Assembly (NCBI GenBank): GCA_913043285.1
Contig: CAJWML010000003.1
Coordinates: 62,001 to 126,000 of the forward strand
Reading direction: 5' to 3'
DNA from: CAKZNE01 sp002695025
Lineage (GTDB): Bacteria > Bacteroidota > Bacteroidia > Flavobacteriales > Schleiferiaceae
DNA length: 64,000 nucleotides
This document shows, piece after piece, positions 27,259 through 37,094 of this stretch. Both the position numbers and the translations under genes were made by a program. The number at the start of each line of letters is the position of its first letter. Within the stretch, counting starts at the first letter, position 1. The notes beneath the pieces were generated by a model. That model worked only from the letters and a program-made list of their open reading frames with translations, was not told the DNA's origin and made no database searches.

Positions 27259-27708
27259 ATGAAAAAGTTGTTCCTAACCCTTAGTTTCGTTGCAGCAGGC
27301 CTGTTGGCTGTGGCCCAGGAAGCTGAAACAAATCCCAATGCTCCGGCCATCGAGTTTGAAAAAGACGTGATCGACTACGGAACCATTGAACAAGGCGCCA
27401 ACGGTGAGCGTGTTTTCGTATTCAAGAACACCGGGAAAGAGCCTCTTATTATTACCAGTGCTAAAGGATCTTGCGGTTGTACCGTACCTACTCCTCCCAA
27501 AGAGCCCATCGCCCCGGGAGAAACTGGTGAGCTTAAAGTAAAATACGACACCAAACGCATCGGGCCTTTCACCAAGTCAGTAACTGTTAATTCCAACGCT
27601 TCAAACGGAACTCAGCAACTGCGTATTAAAGGTACCGTAAAGCAAAAAGAAGAGGTTAAAACCTCTCCTGAAAAAGAAGGTCAAACTTCATTGCTTGAGC
27701 AGAAATAA
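27259..27708 (+). CDS. DUF1573 domain secreted protein
   Basis: A 149-residue protein with a signal peptide (MKKLFLTLSFVAAGLLAVAQ). The mature part is one Ig-like DUF1573 domain, recognisable by FEKDVIDYGTIEQGANGERVFVFKNTG, the SCGCTVP motif and PGETGELKVKYDT. Its two conserved cysteines may form a disulfide or bind metal. A charged, disordered tail (KQKEEVKTSPEKEGQTS) ends it. Such proteins are very common in Bacteroidota, are often highly expressed, and have no established function. Single gene with its own promoter and terminator. Confidence 0.92.
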   Translation: MKKLFLTLSFVAAGLLAVAQEAETNPNAPAIEFEKDVIDYGTIEQGANGERVFVFKNTGKEPLIITSAKGSCGCTVPTPPKEPIAPGETGELKVKYDTKRIGPFTKSVTVNSNASNGTQQLRIKGTVKQKEEVKTSPEKEGQTSLLEQK

Positions 27709-27733
27709 GATATAAGCTTATTTATACATTTGC

Positions 27734-27764
27734 ACCCCTGTGTTGAAAAACGCAGGGGTTTTTT
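27734..27764 (+). terminator. Rho-independent terminator after DUF1573 gene
   Basis: An 11-bp stem with one G-T pair (ACCCCTGTGTT at 27734-27744 and AACGCAGGGGT at 27749-27759), GAAA loop, followed by a run of T. It lies 26 nt after the stop codon. Confidence 0.88.
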
Positions 27765-27789
27765 GTTTCTGTTAAAATACTGAGCGCCT

Positions 27790-28989
27790 ATGCCGGCAAT
27801 ATCCATCAAGGGGCAAACGATGCCCGAATCACCCATTCGTAAACTGGTACCTTTTGCTGATGAAGCCAAAGCCCTGGGCCGTCATGTTTACCATCTTAAC
27901 ATTGGTCAGCCTGATATTGAAACACCCAAAGCGGCTATGGAAGCGGTACGAAAGGCGGACATCAAGGTATTGGAATACAGCCACTCGGCAGGTATTGAAT
28001 CCTACCGCAATGGCCTGGCTGAATATTACACCAGGACGGGTATCGGGATTACGGCCAATGACCTGATCGTTACCACTGGTGGATCAGAAGCCATACTTTT
28101 TACGCTGAACTCCATCACCGACCCAGGTGATGAGATCATCATTCCTGAGCCTTTTTACGCCAACTACAATGGTTTTGGTATTTCTTCAGGTGTTACCGTG
28201 GTGCCGGTAACCTCTCGCATTGAAGAGGATTTTTCCCTTCCCCGCATCGAAGATTTTGAAGCGCTAATCACTTCCCGCACCAGAGCCATCATGATCTGTA
28301 ATCCAGGCAATCCTACCGGTTACCTGTATTCTAAAAAGGAACTGGAAAAACTGAGAGAACTGGTTTTGCAGCATGACCTTTTCCTGATAGCGGATGAAGT
28401 ATACCGGGAATTTGCCTATGATGATGCGGTGCATCACTCTATCATGAACCTGGAAGGGCTGGAGGAACACGCCATCATGATCGATTCCGTCTCCAAGCGC
28501 TACAGTATGTGTGGAGCGCGCATTGGTTGCATGGTATCACGGAATAAGGAAGTTATGGCCACGGCCATGAAATATGCCCAGGCCCGCCTGAGCCCCCCTA
28601 CCCTGGCCCAGATTGCCAGTGAGGCGGCACTGCTTACCGGACCTGAATATTTTGAAGAGGTAAAAAGGGAATACGTAAAGCGCAGGAATACACTGGTGGA
28701 TGGTCTCAACTCCATAGAGGGTGTTACCTGTCCCAAGCCGAAGGGCGCCTTTTATGCAATGGCCCAACTGCCGGTATACAGTGCGGAGCGCTTTGCGCAA
28801 TGGTTGCTTTCTACCTGGCAACTGGATAATGAGACGGTAATGCTGGCTCCGGCCGAAGGCTTTTACGCCACTCCGGGTATGGGTGCCAACCAGGTACGAT
28901 TGGCCTACGTATTGAAAAACGACTCACTGGAAAGGTCTGTGGAAATCCTCCGCAAGGCCTTGCAGAACTACCCCGGAACTTTACTCTAG
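27790..28989 (+). CDS. PLP-dependent class I/II aminotransferase
   Basis: A 399-residue fold-type I aminotransferase resembling bacterial aspartate/aromatic aminotransferases of the Igamma subgroup. Visible features are the substrate/PLP segment LNIGQPDIETP, TTGGSEAIL, the NPGNPTGYLYS loop, DEVYREFAYDD, and the Schiff-base Lys236 in SVSKRYSMCGARIG, followed by the conserved Arg. The donor and acceptor cannot be fixed from sequence; aspartate/2-oxoglutarate is the usual guess. Followed 6 nt later by murB, so co-transcribed. Confidence 0.93.
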   Translation: MPAISIKGQTMPESPIRKLVPFADEAKALGRHVYHLNIGQPDIETPKAAMEAVRKADIKVLEYSHSAGIESYRNGLAEYYTRTGIGITANDLIVTTGGSEAILFTLNSITDPGDEIIIPEPFYANYNGFGISSGVTVVPVTSRIEEDFSLPRIEDFEALITSRTRAIMICNPGNPTGYLYSKKELEKLRELVLQHDLFLIADEVYREFAYDDAVHHSIMNLEGLEEHAIMIDSVSKRYSMCGARIGCMVSRNKEVMATAMKYAQARLSPPTLAQIASEAALLTGPEYFEEVKREYVKRRNTLVDGLNSIEGVTCPKPKGAFYAMAQLPVYSAERFAQWLLSTWQLDNETVMLAPAEGFYATPGMGANQVRLAYVLKNDSLERSVEILRKALQNYPGTLL

Positions 28990-28995
28990 GCAAGC

Positions 28996-30021
28996 ATGAC
29001 GGAGATCCGGGAAAACGTATCACTGAAGCCTTATAATACCTTTGGCATAGACGTAAAGGCGCGCTACTTCAGCGAGGCCGGTTCCCTGGAGGAGCTTCGT
29101 GGAATACTGGATCATAATTTATTTAAAACCGTTCCGGTGCTGTGGATGGGAGGTGGTAGCAATATGCTGCTGGTATCCGATTTTGAGGGCTGGGTTATCC
29201 GGGTGAACCTCAGGGGAAAGCACGTAGAAGAAAAAACAGATGCCAAGGTGGTGGTATCAGCTTGTGCCGGTGAAAACTGGCACCAGTTTGTTTTGTGGAC
29301 CCTGGAACAAAACCTGGGCGGGCTGGAAAACCTCTCTTTGATACCGGGTAATGTGGGCACGGCACCCATGCAGAACATAGGCGCTTACGGTGCAGAGATC
29401 AAGGATACTTTCCTGAAGCTCGAGGGCCTGAATATCCAAAATGGCGAGCTGGAAACTTTTGACCGTGAGCAATGTGCTTTCGGTTATCGCGAATCGGTAT
29501 TCAAACGTAGCCTGAAGGGGAAATACATTATTACCAAAGTATACTTTTCACTTACTCCCGAAGCGGAGCATTCGGTAAATACACAATACGGGGCCATAGA
29601 AGCTCAGCTTAGCGAAATGGGTACGAAGGCCACTATCCATTCTGTTTCGGAGGCGGTAATTGCCATTCGCAGCAGCAAGCTCCCTAATCCCAAAGAAATT
29701 GGTAACAGTGGTAGCTTCTTTAAAAACCCGGTAGTTTCTGCCGCCCAGGTTGAGGAACTTAAAAAAACCTACCCTGATCTGGTGGCTTATCCTGTTTCAG
29801 AGAAGGAGGTAAAATTAGCTGCAGGCTGGCTGATCGAGAAAGCTGGCTGGAAAGGTTATCGAAAGGGTGATGCGGGTGTACATAAGAATCAAGCCCTGGT
29901 TTTAGTGAATTACGGAAACGCTTCCGGCAAGGAAATTGTGGCCTTATCCAGGGAGATACAGCAGTCTGTATTTCGTACCTTTGGCGTGCCTTTAGAGGCC
30001 GAGGTTAACATTATTGAATAG
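28996..30021 (+). CDS. murB: UDP-N-acetylenolpyruvoylglucosamine reductase
   Basis: A 341-residue FAD enzyme that reduces the enolpyruvyl group to lactate to make UDP-MurNAc, the second committed step of peptidoglycan synthesis. FAD-binding segments are GGGSNMLLVSDF and LSLIPGNVGTAPMQNIGAYG; the catalytic Ser region is NSGSFFKNP, and the C-terminal Glu lies in PLEAEVNII. Length and insertions fit the long, E. coli-like type. It follows the aminotransferase by 6 nt and precedes a small membrane protein gene by 10 nt. Confidence 0.97.
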   Translation: MTEIRENVSLKPYNTFGIDVKARYFSEAGSLEELRGILDHNLFKTVPVLWMGGGSNMLLVSDFEGWVIRVNLRGKHVEEKTDAKVVVSACAGENWHQFVLWTLEQNLGGLENLSLIPGNVGTAPMQNIGAYGAEIKDTFLKLEGLNIQNGELETFDREQCAFGYRESVFKRSLKGKYIITKVYFSLTPEAEHSVNTQYGAIEAQLSEMGTKATIHSVSEAVIAIRSSKLPNPKEIGNSGSFFKNPVVSAAQVEELKKTYPDLVAYPVSEKEVKLAAGWLIEKAGWKGYRKGDAGVHKNQALVLVNYGNASGKEIVALSREIQQSVFRTFGVPLEAEVNIIE

Positions 30022-30031
30022 AGTAAAGATT

Positions 30032-30241
30032 ATGACCGTTTTTTTGATAACCACAGTGTTGATAGGATTGGGATTTGCCGGTATTGCCATTAAGATATGG
30101 GCCAAGAAGGACGGTGAATTTTCGGGCACCTGTGCCAGCAACAGCCCTTTCCTGAACAAGGAGGGTGAACCTTGCAGCTTTTGTGGCGCCATGCCCAGTG
30201 AGCAATGTAAAAACGATGACAAGACGGCTAAGTCAGCCTGA
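30032..30241 (+). CDS. Small membrane protein with four-Cys C-terminus
   Basis: A 69-residue protein. A longer frame begins at a TTG at 30014 inside murB, but ATG 30032 follows a purine-rich GAGTAAAG and is preferred. Residues 1-22 are one membrane segment (MTVFLITTVLIGLGFAGIAIKIW). The soluble tail has CASNSPFLNKEGEPCSFCGAMPSEQC, four cysteines that could bind metal or form disulfides. Similar short proteins occur next to housekeeping genes in Bacteroidota; no function is known to me. Likely co-transcribed with murB. Confidence 0.75.
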   Translation: MTVFLITTVLIGLGFAGIAIKIWAKKDGEFSGTCASNSPFLNKEGEPCSFCGAMPSEQCKNDDKTAKSA

Positions 30242-30358
30242 TCTTTTCCTGAAATCATTTATTTTTAGCCTCTTTATTAATTAGGGAGGATGCCAGTAAA
30301 TAGCAAGTGCCGTTTCCGAGGACTTTATTTCCCTGAATATACTTAGCTGGAAAAGTCC

Positions 30359-32494
30359 ATGCACGTAATGAACCTGTTGCCCAAAAAGTTATTCATCTGC
30401 TGCACCCTGTTAATTATAAGCTTGGGTTGGGTCAAGGCCAACCCCACCTCCAGGGATTCCCTTTTAGCAGTTTTACAAAATCCTCAGCCCGACAGTGCCC
30501 TGTTTCAAAACTATATTCTCCTGGGTGAAGCTTACGCAAAGACTCAGAAAGATTCCTCAGGTATATTCCTGCATAAGGCCGGACAACTGCTGAAAAACTT
30601 TAAGGTTCCACGGCAAAAAGCGCGTTTTCAGCGGAAACTGGGTATCGCCTACCGGAAGAGCCAAAATGCTGATTCAGCGGCCGTATACCTGCTCCTGGCC
30701 CTGGACTATTTCAGGAAGAATGGCCCCGAAAAGGATCGGTTTTATACCTACCTGGAAACGGGCTCAGTATTTTTTGAACTGGAAGACCGCAACAAGGCCA
30801 TCGATCTTTATGAAGCAGCCTTGAAGCTGGACCTCAGCCGGGTAGATTCAGCCAAGCTGTCAGACCTCTATACCAATCTCGGCCTGGCTTATCAGTATAC
30901 CAGCAGGTTCAAAGAAGCCATTCACTACCACTTTGAAGGCTTGCGTGTGGTAATTGCTATGCATGATATTTCGGGAGAGGCTTCCAGTTATAATAATCTC
31001 GGGGTTTGTTATCTTGAACTAGGACAGTATGATGATGCCCTCCAGCAGTATGAAAAGGCCCTGAATATTTACAGGCAACTACAGGATACGGCCCAGATCC
31101 TGCGCAGGACCTACGCCATTGGTGGTGCCCTGTTTGGTAAAAAAATGTACCCTGAAGCCCTAACCTATCTCAACCGGGCGCTGAACATGGCCAGGGCTTC
31201 TAACGACAAATTAACCATACTCAGCTGCTACCAGGTAATGGGCCTCATTTACATTAAGCTGGAAAACTACCCCGAAGCTGAAAGGGTGTTGCGCCTGGCC
31301 GAAACTGAATTCCCTGCCAAGGGCTCCAAACGGATGCTCATTTATATTAAAAGTAACCTCTCCGTACTCTATCTCAATTGGGGTACCAACGTACAAGCCA
31401 ATCGCAAACAGCATCTTAATCAGGCTATAACCTTTAGCAAGGAAACCATACTCCTGGCCAAGGAAATAGATTTTTTAATGCTGGAGAAGAAAAGTTACGA
31501 GGTGCTTTATAAGGCTTATAATGAACTGGGGCAACATAAAGAAGCTATGGATTATGCGCTGACCTATATGACCCTGAGCGATTCTCTCCTCAATGCCGAA
31601 AAACAGAACGCTATTGTGGAGATGGAAGCCAAGTATGAGGCGGAGAAAAAAGACCTGGAAATTGATTTGCTTAACAAGGACAAGACCATTGCCAATATGG
31701 AATTATCCGCCAGTAAGGAGGCCCAGAAAAGTCAGCGGGATGTCATCTACGCCCTGCTAGCCGGGGTCTTGTTTATTTCCGCATTGGGAATGGTCATATT
31801 CAGATTGTACCGGCAAAAGCAAAAAGCCAACCAGCAGTTGGTAAGCCAAAATAAAACCATCGTTCAACAACGGGATGAGAACGAAGTGCTGCTGAAAGAG
31901 ATACACCACCGGGTAAAGAACAACCTTCAGATCATATCCAGCCTGCTGGACCTACAATCCGGTAAAGCCCTTGATGAAAATTCACGAATGCTGACCATTG
32001 ACAGTCAAAGCCGGGTTAAAGCTATGTCATTGGTGCATGAGCTATTGTACCAGAACAACAACCTGGCTGAGATTGATATGAACGTTTATACGGCCAAACT
32101 GGCTGCACAAATACAATCCATTAACCATGTAGAGGGAAAGGTTTACCGCCTGGATATTCCCCATGACATGATGGTGGACATTGACACCGCTATACCCCTG
32201 GGACTTATCTTAACGGAGTTATTGACCAATGCTTTTAAATATGCCCAGAGCAGCCCGGAGGCAAAGCCCGAAGTTGAGATTGGCATTCAGCGGGAAAAAG
32301 CCGATCACTTAAGGGTTCGTGTCAGAGACAACGGGCCCGGATTACCGGATGAGCAAGCCTTAAAAGCTCCGCGTTCCCTGGGCCTGAGATTGGTAAAAAC
32401 ATTAACAAAACAGCTCGGAGGTACCCTGCAGTACACCTATGAGAGTGGAGCTTGTTTTACCTTGCATTTTGTAAACGAGAAAAGTTACCCATGA
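30359..32494 (+). CDS. TPR-containing sensor histidine kinase (HisKA_2 type)
   Basis: A 711-residue membrane kinase. A signal peptide or first membrane segment (about 5-27) precedes a periplasmic array of TPR repeats to about 440, with pairs such as AIDLYEAALKLDL and YDDALQQYEKALNIY. A coiled coil leads to a membrane helix at about 462-481 (VIYALLAGVLFISALGMVIF). The cytoplasmic HisKA_2 domain carries the phospho-accepting His in KEIHHRVKNNLQIISS (His516/517), and the ATPase domain has ELLTNAFKYA and DNGPGLP. Starts 30359 and 30368 are both possible. Its stop overlaps the LytTR regulator start by 4 nt, so they form a two-component pair. Confidence 0.92.
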   Translation: MHVMNLLPKKLFICCTLLIISLGWVKANPTSRDSLLAVLQNPQPDSALFQNYILLGEAYAKTQKDSSGIFLHKAGQLLKNFKVPRQKARFQRKLGIAYRKSQNADSAAVYLLLALDYFRKNGPEKDRFYTYLETGSVFFELEDRNKAIDLYEAALKLDLSRVDSAKLSDLYTNLGLAYQYTSRFKEAIHYHFEGLRVVIAMHDISGEASSYNNLGVCYLELGQYDDALQQYEKALNIYRQLQDTAQILRRTYAIGGALFGKKMYPEALTYLNRALNMARASNDKLTILSCYQVMGLIYIKLENYPEAERVLRLAETEFPAKGSKRMLIYIKSNLSVLYLNWGTNVQANRKQHLNQAITFSKETILLAKEIDFLMLEKKSYEVLYKAYNELGQHKEAMDYALTYMTLSDSLLNAEKQNAIVEMEAKYEAEKKDLEIDLLNKDKTIANMELSASKEAQKSQRDVIYALLAGVLFISALGMVIFRLYRQKQKANQQLVSQNKTIVQQRDENEVLLKEIHHRVKNNLQIISSLLDLQSGKALDENSRMLTIDSQSRVKAMSLVHELLYQNNNLAEIDMNVYTAKLAAQIQSINHVEGKVYRLDIPHDMMVDIDTAIPLGLILTELLTNAFKYAQSSPEAKPEVEIGIQREKADHLRVRVRDNGPGLPDEQALKAPRSLGLRLVKTLTKQLGGTLQYTYESGACFTLHFVNEKSYP

Positions 32495-33219
32495 GCAAAG
32501 TCAGGATATTGATCGTAGAGAACGAGGCAGTTATAGCCATGAATATTTTTGATATCCTGGAAGACCTCGGCTATGACGTATTGGAACCTGCCACCACTTA
32601 TGTAGAGGCTCTGGATATGTTGAAAAGTGATCAGCCGGATCTGGCCATCCTGGATATCCGTCTCAGCGGTACAAAAACCGGTATTGACCTGGCCCATCAC
32701 ATTAATGATGAATACGAACTACCGTTTATCTTTCTCACCTCCAACTCGGATGGCGCTACCATTGAAGAAGCCAAGAATACCAATCCCGCGGCTTTCCTGG
32801 TAAAGCCATTTGTTAAAGATGAACTCTTTGCTTCTATAGAAATAGCCCTGCACAATTACAAACAACAGGAGAACGTGGGCCATTCGCTGGACGATAGCCC
32901 GGTAATAAAGAACGCCATCTTTATTAAGGAAAAGGGCGTGTTCCACAAAGTACTGATCAATGAGATCATGGTATTGAAGAGTGAACATATTTACATCCAA
33001 CTCACCACTTCCGCAGGGCGCAACTTCCTGGTAAGGGGCAGTTTTGCCAGCCTGGCATCCACCCTACCCGATTCATTCATCCGGGTGCATCGCAGCTACA
33101 TGATCAATACCGATTTCCTGGTGAATATAGGCAAGTCCAGTGTTCTGATCGGGGAGCTAGAAATTCCCATAAGCCAGCGCCACCGGGAGGAATTACTCCG
33201 CAAAATAAATATCCACTAG
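32491..33219 (+). CDS. LytTR family DNA-binding response regulator
   Basis: A 242-residue regulator. The open frame begins at 32452, but ATG 32491 gives a standard receiver start (MSKVRILIVENE) and an ATGA overlap with the kinase gene. The receiver has phospho-acceptor Asp55 in LAILDIRLSG and the conserved Lys in VKPF. The LytTR DNA-binding domain covers about 145-240 (IMVLKSEHIYIQL, FIRVHRSYMIN). LytTR proteins bind pairs of direct repeats about 21-22 bp apart. The nearby 22-bp repeat array at 37131-37240 has matching geometry, so it is a candidate target (inference). Confidence 0.93.
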   Translation: MSKVRILIVENEAVIAMNIFDILEDLGYDVLEPATTYVEALDMLKSDQPDLAILDIRLSGTKTGIDLAHHINDEYELPFIFLTSNSDGATIEEAKNTNPAAFLVKPFVKDELFASIEIALHNYKQQENVGHSLDDSPVIKNAIFIKEKGVFHKVLINEIMVLKSEHIYIQLTTSAGRNFLVRGSFASLASTLPDSFIRVHRSYMINTDFLVNIGKSSVLIGELEIPISQRHREELLRKINIH

Positions 33220-33459
33220 CACTTCCTTCTTATCCGTTCGTAACCTCCTGTTCTGCTGTGGTAACATTATAGTGTTTACTCATAACATTACCTTCATCCC
33301 ACCCTGTCGGAAATTTAATTTCGCTGACGTTTAAGGTTATTCTTTTTCAATGGTTTACACTGCAACCTATTCTTTACCAAGTTGCTGTTTTCAGGAAATT
33401 CAGGATAACCGGCATTTAACGCTCATGATATTTAAACATCCGTAAATAGTTTCTGAACC

Positions 33460-36400
33460 ATGAAAAACCCTTATCCATTGTTTACCAAAAAGCTCTTGAC
33501 CCTGAGCTTAATACTGATCAGCGGTGTACTGGCTGCCCAATATTCGGTTTCCAACCCCATTGTAATTACCAGCTTCCCCCATGTAGAAAGTAATATCAAT
33601 ACTGCGGATGGGGTAACGGCTTCCGGCATGCAGGGTGTATGTTCACAACTGCCTTGCTGTAGCGTGTATGTATATAAGGTAAATTTGCCCTTTGATGGAT
33701 TTTTAAGGGTAGAAAATGACAATTATTACCCTCTCAGTGCCAGCATTATTGCTTTTACACCAGCGGTAGCCAACCCCACCACCTTTGGTGACCTGGTGTA
33801 CTATGAGAATCTGGTAAGACGCCAATCTGATAGCAGCATTACAACCACTTCTGCTGGAAATTTTTGCGGATACCGGGATAGTTTATCACTGGGAACTTTT
33901 GGTTACAACTGGAACACTCAAACCGTTACGGATAAGGAACTGGCTGCCCCGGCAGGTGATTATTATATATTAATATTCACAGAAAACCAGCAAAGCAATA
34001 TATCTATCGGAACCTCTGCTAATTTCACTTTTCAATACGCACCGGCCTGTGATGCCGGCTACAATTGTTTTTCGGAAAGCCTGAATAGTTGCGACAATGA
34101 TGGTATTCAGGGAATGATCGGTACGGTGTATACACAAGCGGGCACCTATTATGATACTATTGCAGTTTCCGGAGGGAATGATAGTGTGATACGAACCCAG
34201 GTCACTATAGATTATAAAGCCTATAATCAGGAACTCATACCGGATACAGCCATCTGTATAGAAGATTCAATAAAGCTGGGTGTTTATACCAATTACGCTT
34301 CCTATGCTACTCTAAACCGGGCCGATGAAGACTGGATTGATATTTCAGCCGCTATACCCAGTATTACCAACACCAACCGCTCCATTTTCTGCTGGATCAG
34401 GAAGGATGCTACCGTTTCCGGTGAATCACAAATGATCATTGCGGCCAACACCTCCTCCGGTGGCAATGTGGCGGCCCTGCAAATTGGCACCAATGAACAG
34501 GTAGGTGTGTACGATGGCAGCAGCACCCACTATACAGGCCAGGTAGTCACCGATGGTAACTGGCACCTGGTGGGGTATACCTATGATGAAGGCACCAATG
34601 AAACAAAGGTTTATGTAGATGGTGTATTGGAAGACACCTACACCAACAGCCAGTCTATTTCCGCCACTGATAAGCTATCCATAGGTCAGGAGTTTGACTC
34701 TGGTCTCACCACCGGTAACTTCCTGGAAGGGATCATTGCTGAAGTATCCATTTGGGACGAAGTGCTGGATCTTACTGATGTAGAAGAGCTATATACCTCT
34801 TCAGTCCATTCGGGTATGGCCAAGTACGCCAACCTGGTAGGCTACTACCCCATGATCCTTAACTGTGGTGCCAGTACCGACACCGTATTGGATCAAAGCC
34901 CCAATGGTTTCCACGGCTACGCTTCCGCTTCGGATATTCAGACCACGGACTCACTGGTGCAGATCACCGATTACAATACCGCCCGCCAGTTCAGTTACGT
35001 GTGGAAAGTCAATGGCTCTGCCGTTTCCACTTCCGATAGCCTTACCCTCGGCATCAAAACCTATACTCTTGAGCTTTCACGGGATTACTTTGGAATTACC
35101 GATAGTATAGAGGTAAGTGTGGGTACCGGTTGTGCCTTACCGGATACCATGATATGGGATGGCAGTGCCTGGACCCTGGGATACGTGCCGGTGGATACTA
35201 CCAATGTGGTGATCAATTCCAGCACCTCACCAGGCTCATTCACAGCCCGTCATGTAATCATCAACGATGGTTTTGCCCTCACCATTAACAATGGTGGAAC
35301 CGCCACTATAACAGGCAATGTGACCAATAATGGCTTAGGTATCACCGGAACAGGAAGCATTATTTTTGACCAACCTGATTCTACCCTGAACCTCATCGGT
35401 AAGAACCATCAATTTGAAGGTTCTGTAAGTATTACCCGTTACACTACCCTTAACACCAATGATTCACTCACACTAACCGCCAGTTCTTCATCCAGCTACG
35501 GTACTATGTTAGGGCGCGGTACTGTGGTGGGCGACATAGCCATGCAGGCCTACCTTGACCTTCCGGCTACACCTAACAACGGGCGCTATTACCACCTGGG
35601 GACTCCTTTGAGAGATGTAGCTTTCAGTGATTTCCGGCAAGGGTCCGCTATTTTGAAATCTGCCAACAACAATACAGGTACCATCTGGGAATGGAATGCC
35701 TCAACCATGTGCTGGGTTTCGCCCGGAAGCCTTGCTTCCACTGTGATTCAGGGTTGTGGGTACGCCATTTATGCCGGCACCAACAACTCCGGCACTTTTC
35801 TCAGGGATGGAGCGGGTATTATTGAAGTTCGTGGCCGGCCAAGAGTATGGAGTAACATAAACCTGACGATCCTTTACAATGACGGGCAATCTTCAACGGT
35901 AAGTTTTGCCGGTGGCACAGACACGGCTGATACCCAGGGCTGGAACCTCTTATCCAACCCCTACCCCGCTCAGTTAGATTGGGATGTACAGGCCGGATTA
36001 CTTCCCACCCAGATAAGCAATGCCTATTACGTATGGGATGGCAGCAACTACAAGACCTATATCAACGGGGCCGGTAGTGTCGGGCGCTATATTGCTCCTT
36101 TCCAAGGCTTTTTTATACAGTTAACGGATAAGAATACGCCTTCATTAACTTTCCCCTTCCGGGAACAGACCCGCACCAGCAGCCAATCGGCTACTCTTTA
36201 TAAAACGGCCCGTATTCCGGACGGCATCACGCTTATGGTTGACGATGTAAGGTCTGCCGTTCATGATGAATTGTTTGTAGGTTTTGAAGCCAGCTCCACT
36301 CCTCAGTTTGATAACAACTGGGATGCCCGGAAACTGAACAATGGTAAAGGTGTACCAAATATGTCGGTACAACTGAATGGCCAGCGATATGCGGTTTGCC

Positions 36401-36879
36401 GGGTACCTGTGGGCAGCTTTCATAGTTTCCCGGTAAGCATGGTACATTCTGTGGCAAATGATTCACTGAAAATATCTGCCGACCTATCAGGGCTTCAGTC
36501 TTTTGGAAAAGTACTTCTGGAAGACCTTAAAACAGGTATAAAACATGACCTGAATACGGGTGCGTACGGATTTACCCATGATATGGCCTTTGGTGCTAAC
36601 CGCTTTGTTCTCCATTTCCAGAATAGCACAGTGGGAAGCGAAGAAGAAAAGGTTGCAGACAAACAACCGGTATATGCCTTTACCAAAGACTACCGTGTGT
36701 ACGTTAACCTGGGCGAACTGGAAGGTGTTAAACTCTCAGTATTTAACAGCACAGGACAGCTGGTTTACGAAACAAAAAATGCTGCCGGTCAAATTATGCT
36801 CCCTCTCGCAGATGCCGGTCTATACGTGATACGGCTTACCACTACCTCGCTGAACCAAACCATTAAACTTATCAAATAA
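33460..36879 (+). CDS. Large secreted protein with LamG-like domain and T9SS sorting domain
   Basis: A 1139-residue protein with a signal peptide (MKNPYPLFTKKLLTLSLILISGVLAAQ). A laminin-G/concanavalin-like domain is visible at about 300-450 (SIFCWIRKD, DGNWHLVGYTYDEGTNETKVYVDGV, IIAEVSIWDEVL). Gly/Thr/Asn-rich repeats resembling adhesin stalks follow. The last 80 residues (VYVNLGELEGVKLSVFNSTGQLVYE to LNQTIKLIK) form a type IX sorting domain. Likely an adhesive or glycan-binding surface protein; no catalytic site seen. Transcribed 240 nt after the two-component genes, with a 56-residue protein gene 25 nt downstream. Confidence 0.88.
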   Translation: MKNPYPLFTKKLLTLSLILISGVLAAQYSVSNPIVITSFPHVESNINTADGVTASGMQGVCSQLPCCSVYVYKVNLPFDGFLRVENDNYYPLSASIIAFTPAVANPTTFGDLVYYENLVRRQSDSSITTTSAGNFCGYRDSLSLGTFGYNWNTQTVTDKELAAPAGDYYILIFTENQQSNISIGTSANFTFQYAPACDAGYNCFSESLNSCDNDGIQGMIGTVYTQAGTYYDTIAVSGGNDSVIRTQVTIDYKAYNQELIPDTAICIEDSIKLGVYTNYASYATLNRADEDWIDISAAIPSITNTNRSIFCWIRKDATVSGESQMIIAANTSSGGNVAALQIGTNEQVGVYDGSSTHYTGQVVTDGNWHLVGYTYDEGTNETKVYVDGVLEDTYTNSQSISATDKLSIGQEFDSGLTTGNFLEGIIAEVSIWDEVLDLTDVEELYTSSVHSGMAKYANLVGYYPMILNCGASTDTVLDQSPNGFHGYASASDIQTTDSLVQITDYNTARQFSYVWKVNGSAVSTSDSLTLGIKTYTLELSRDYFGITDSIEVSVGTGCALPDTMIWDGSAWTLGYVPVDTTNVVINSSTSPGSFTARHVIINDGFALTINNGGTATITGNVTNNGLGITGTGSIIFDQPDSTLNLIGKNHQFEGSVSITRYTTLNTNDSLTLTASSSSSYGTMLGRGTVVGDIAMQAYLDLPATPNNGRYYHLGTPLRDVAFSDFRQGSAILKSANNNTGTIWEWNASTMCWVSPGSLASTVIQGCGYAIYAGTNNSGTFLRDGAGIIEVRGRPRVWSNINLTILYNDGQSSTVSFAGGTDTADTQGWNLLSNPYPAQLDWDVQAGLLPTQISNAYYVWDGSNYKTYINGAGSVGRYIAPFQGFFIQLTDKNTPSLTFPFREQTRTSSQSATLYKTARIPDGITLMVDDVRSAVHDELFVGFEASSTPQFDNNWDARKLNNGKGVPNMSVQLNGQRYAVCRVPVGSFHSFPVSMVHSVANDSLKISADLSGLQSFGKVLLEDLKTGIKHDLNTGAYGFTHDMAFGANRFVLHFQNSTVGSEEEKVADKQPVYAFTKDYRVYVNLGELEGVKLSVFNSTGQLVYETKNAAGQIMLPLADAGLYVIRLTTTSLNQTIKLIK

Positions 36880-36904
36880 CACCTATTTACAAAGATTTGT
36901 CGGC

Positions 36905-37075
36905 ATGAAAATATCAAACACCTTATTATTTACAGCCTTTGTTTTTCTTATCTCCACGGCTGCTTTTAGCCAGCCTACTGATCCTGATGCTCCCACTCCA
37001 TTTGGCTTTATAGAGCTACTGGTGGGTGCCGGAGCAGTATACGGAGCCAGGCGTGCCCATAAAAGGAAGACATAA
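36905..37075 (+). CDS. 56-residue exported protein with sortase-like C-terminal tail
   Basis: Small gene, ATG 36905 to TAA 37075. It has a signal peptide (MKISNTLLFTAFVFLISTAAFSQ), a short Pro/Asp-rich stretch (PTDPDAPTP), a hydrophobic helix (FGFIELLVGAGAVYG) and a basic end (ARRAHKRKT). This tripartite motif/helix/positive tail architecture is that of CTERM-type sorting substrates; it most resembles the small PID-CTERM proteins annotated in Flavobacteriia, though the exact PID motif is not present. It follows the LamG protein by 25 nt and is closed by a strong terminator. Function unknown. Confidence 0.75.
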   Translation: MKISNTLLFTAFVFLISTAAFSQPTDPDAPTPFGFIELLVGAGAVYGARRAHKRKT

Positions 37076-37094
37076 ATAGAACATCTGAATACGA

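Noticed and set aside
27725..27732. TACATTTG as promoter for the aminotransferase
   Set aside because: It matches the -7 consensus, but its start site would fall inside the terminator hairpin of the previous gene and no -33 element is present.
32452..32490. Longer start of the LytTR regulator
   Set aside because: The extra residues precede the normal receiver start and would overlap the kinase gene by 43 nt; ATG 32491 gives the usual 4-nt overlap.
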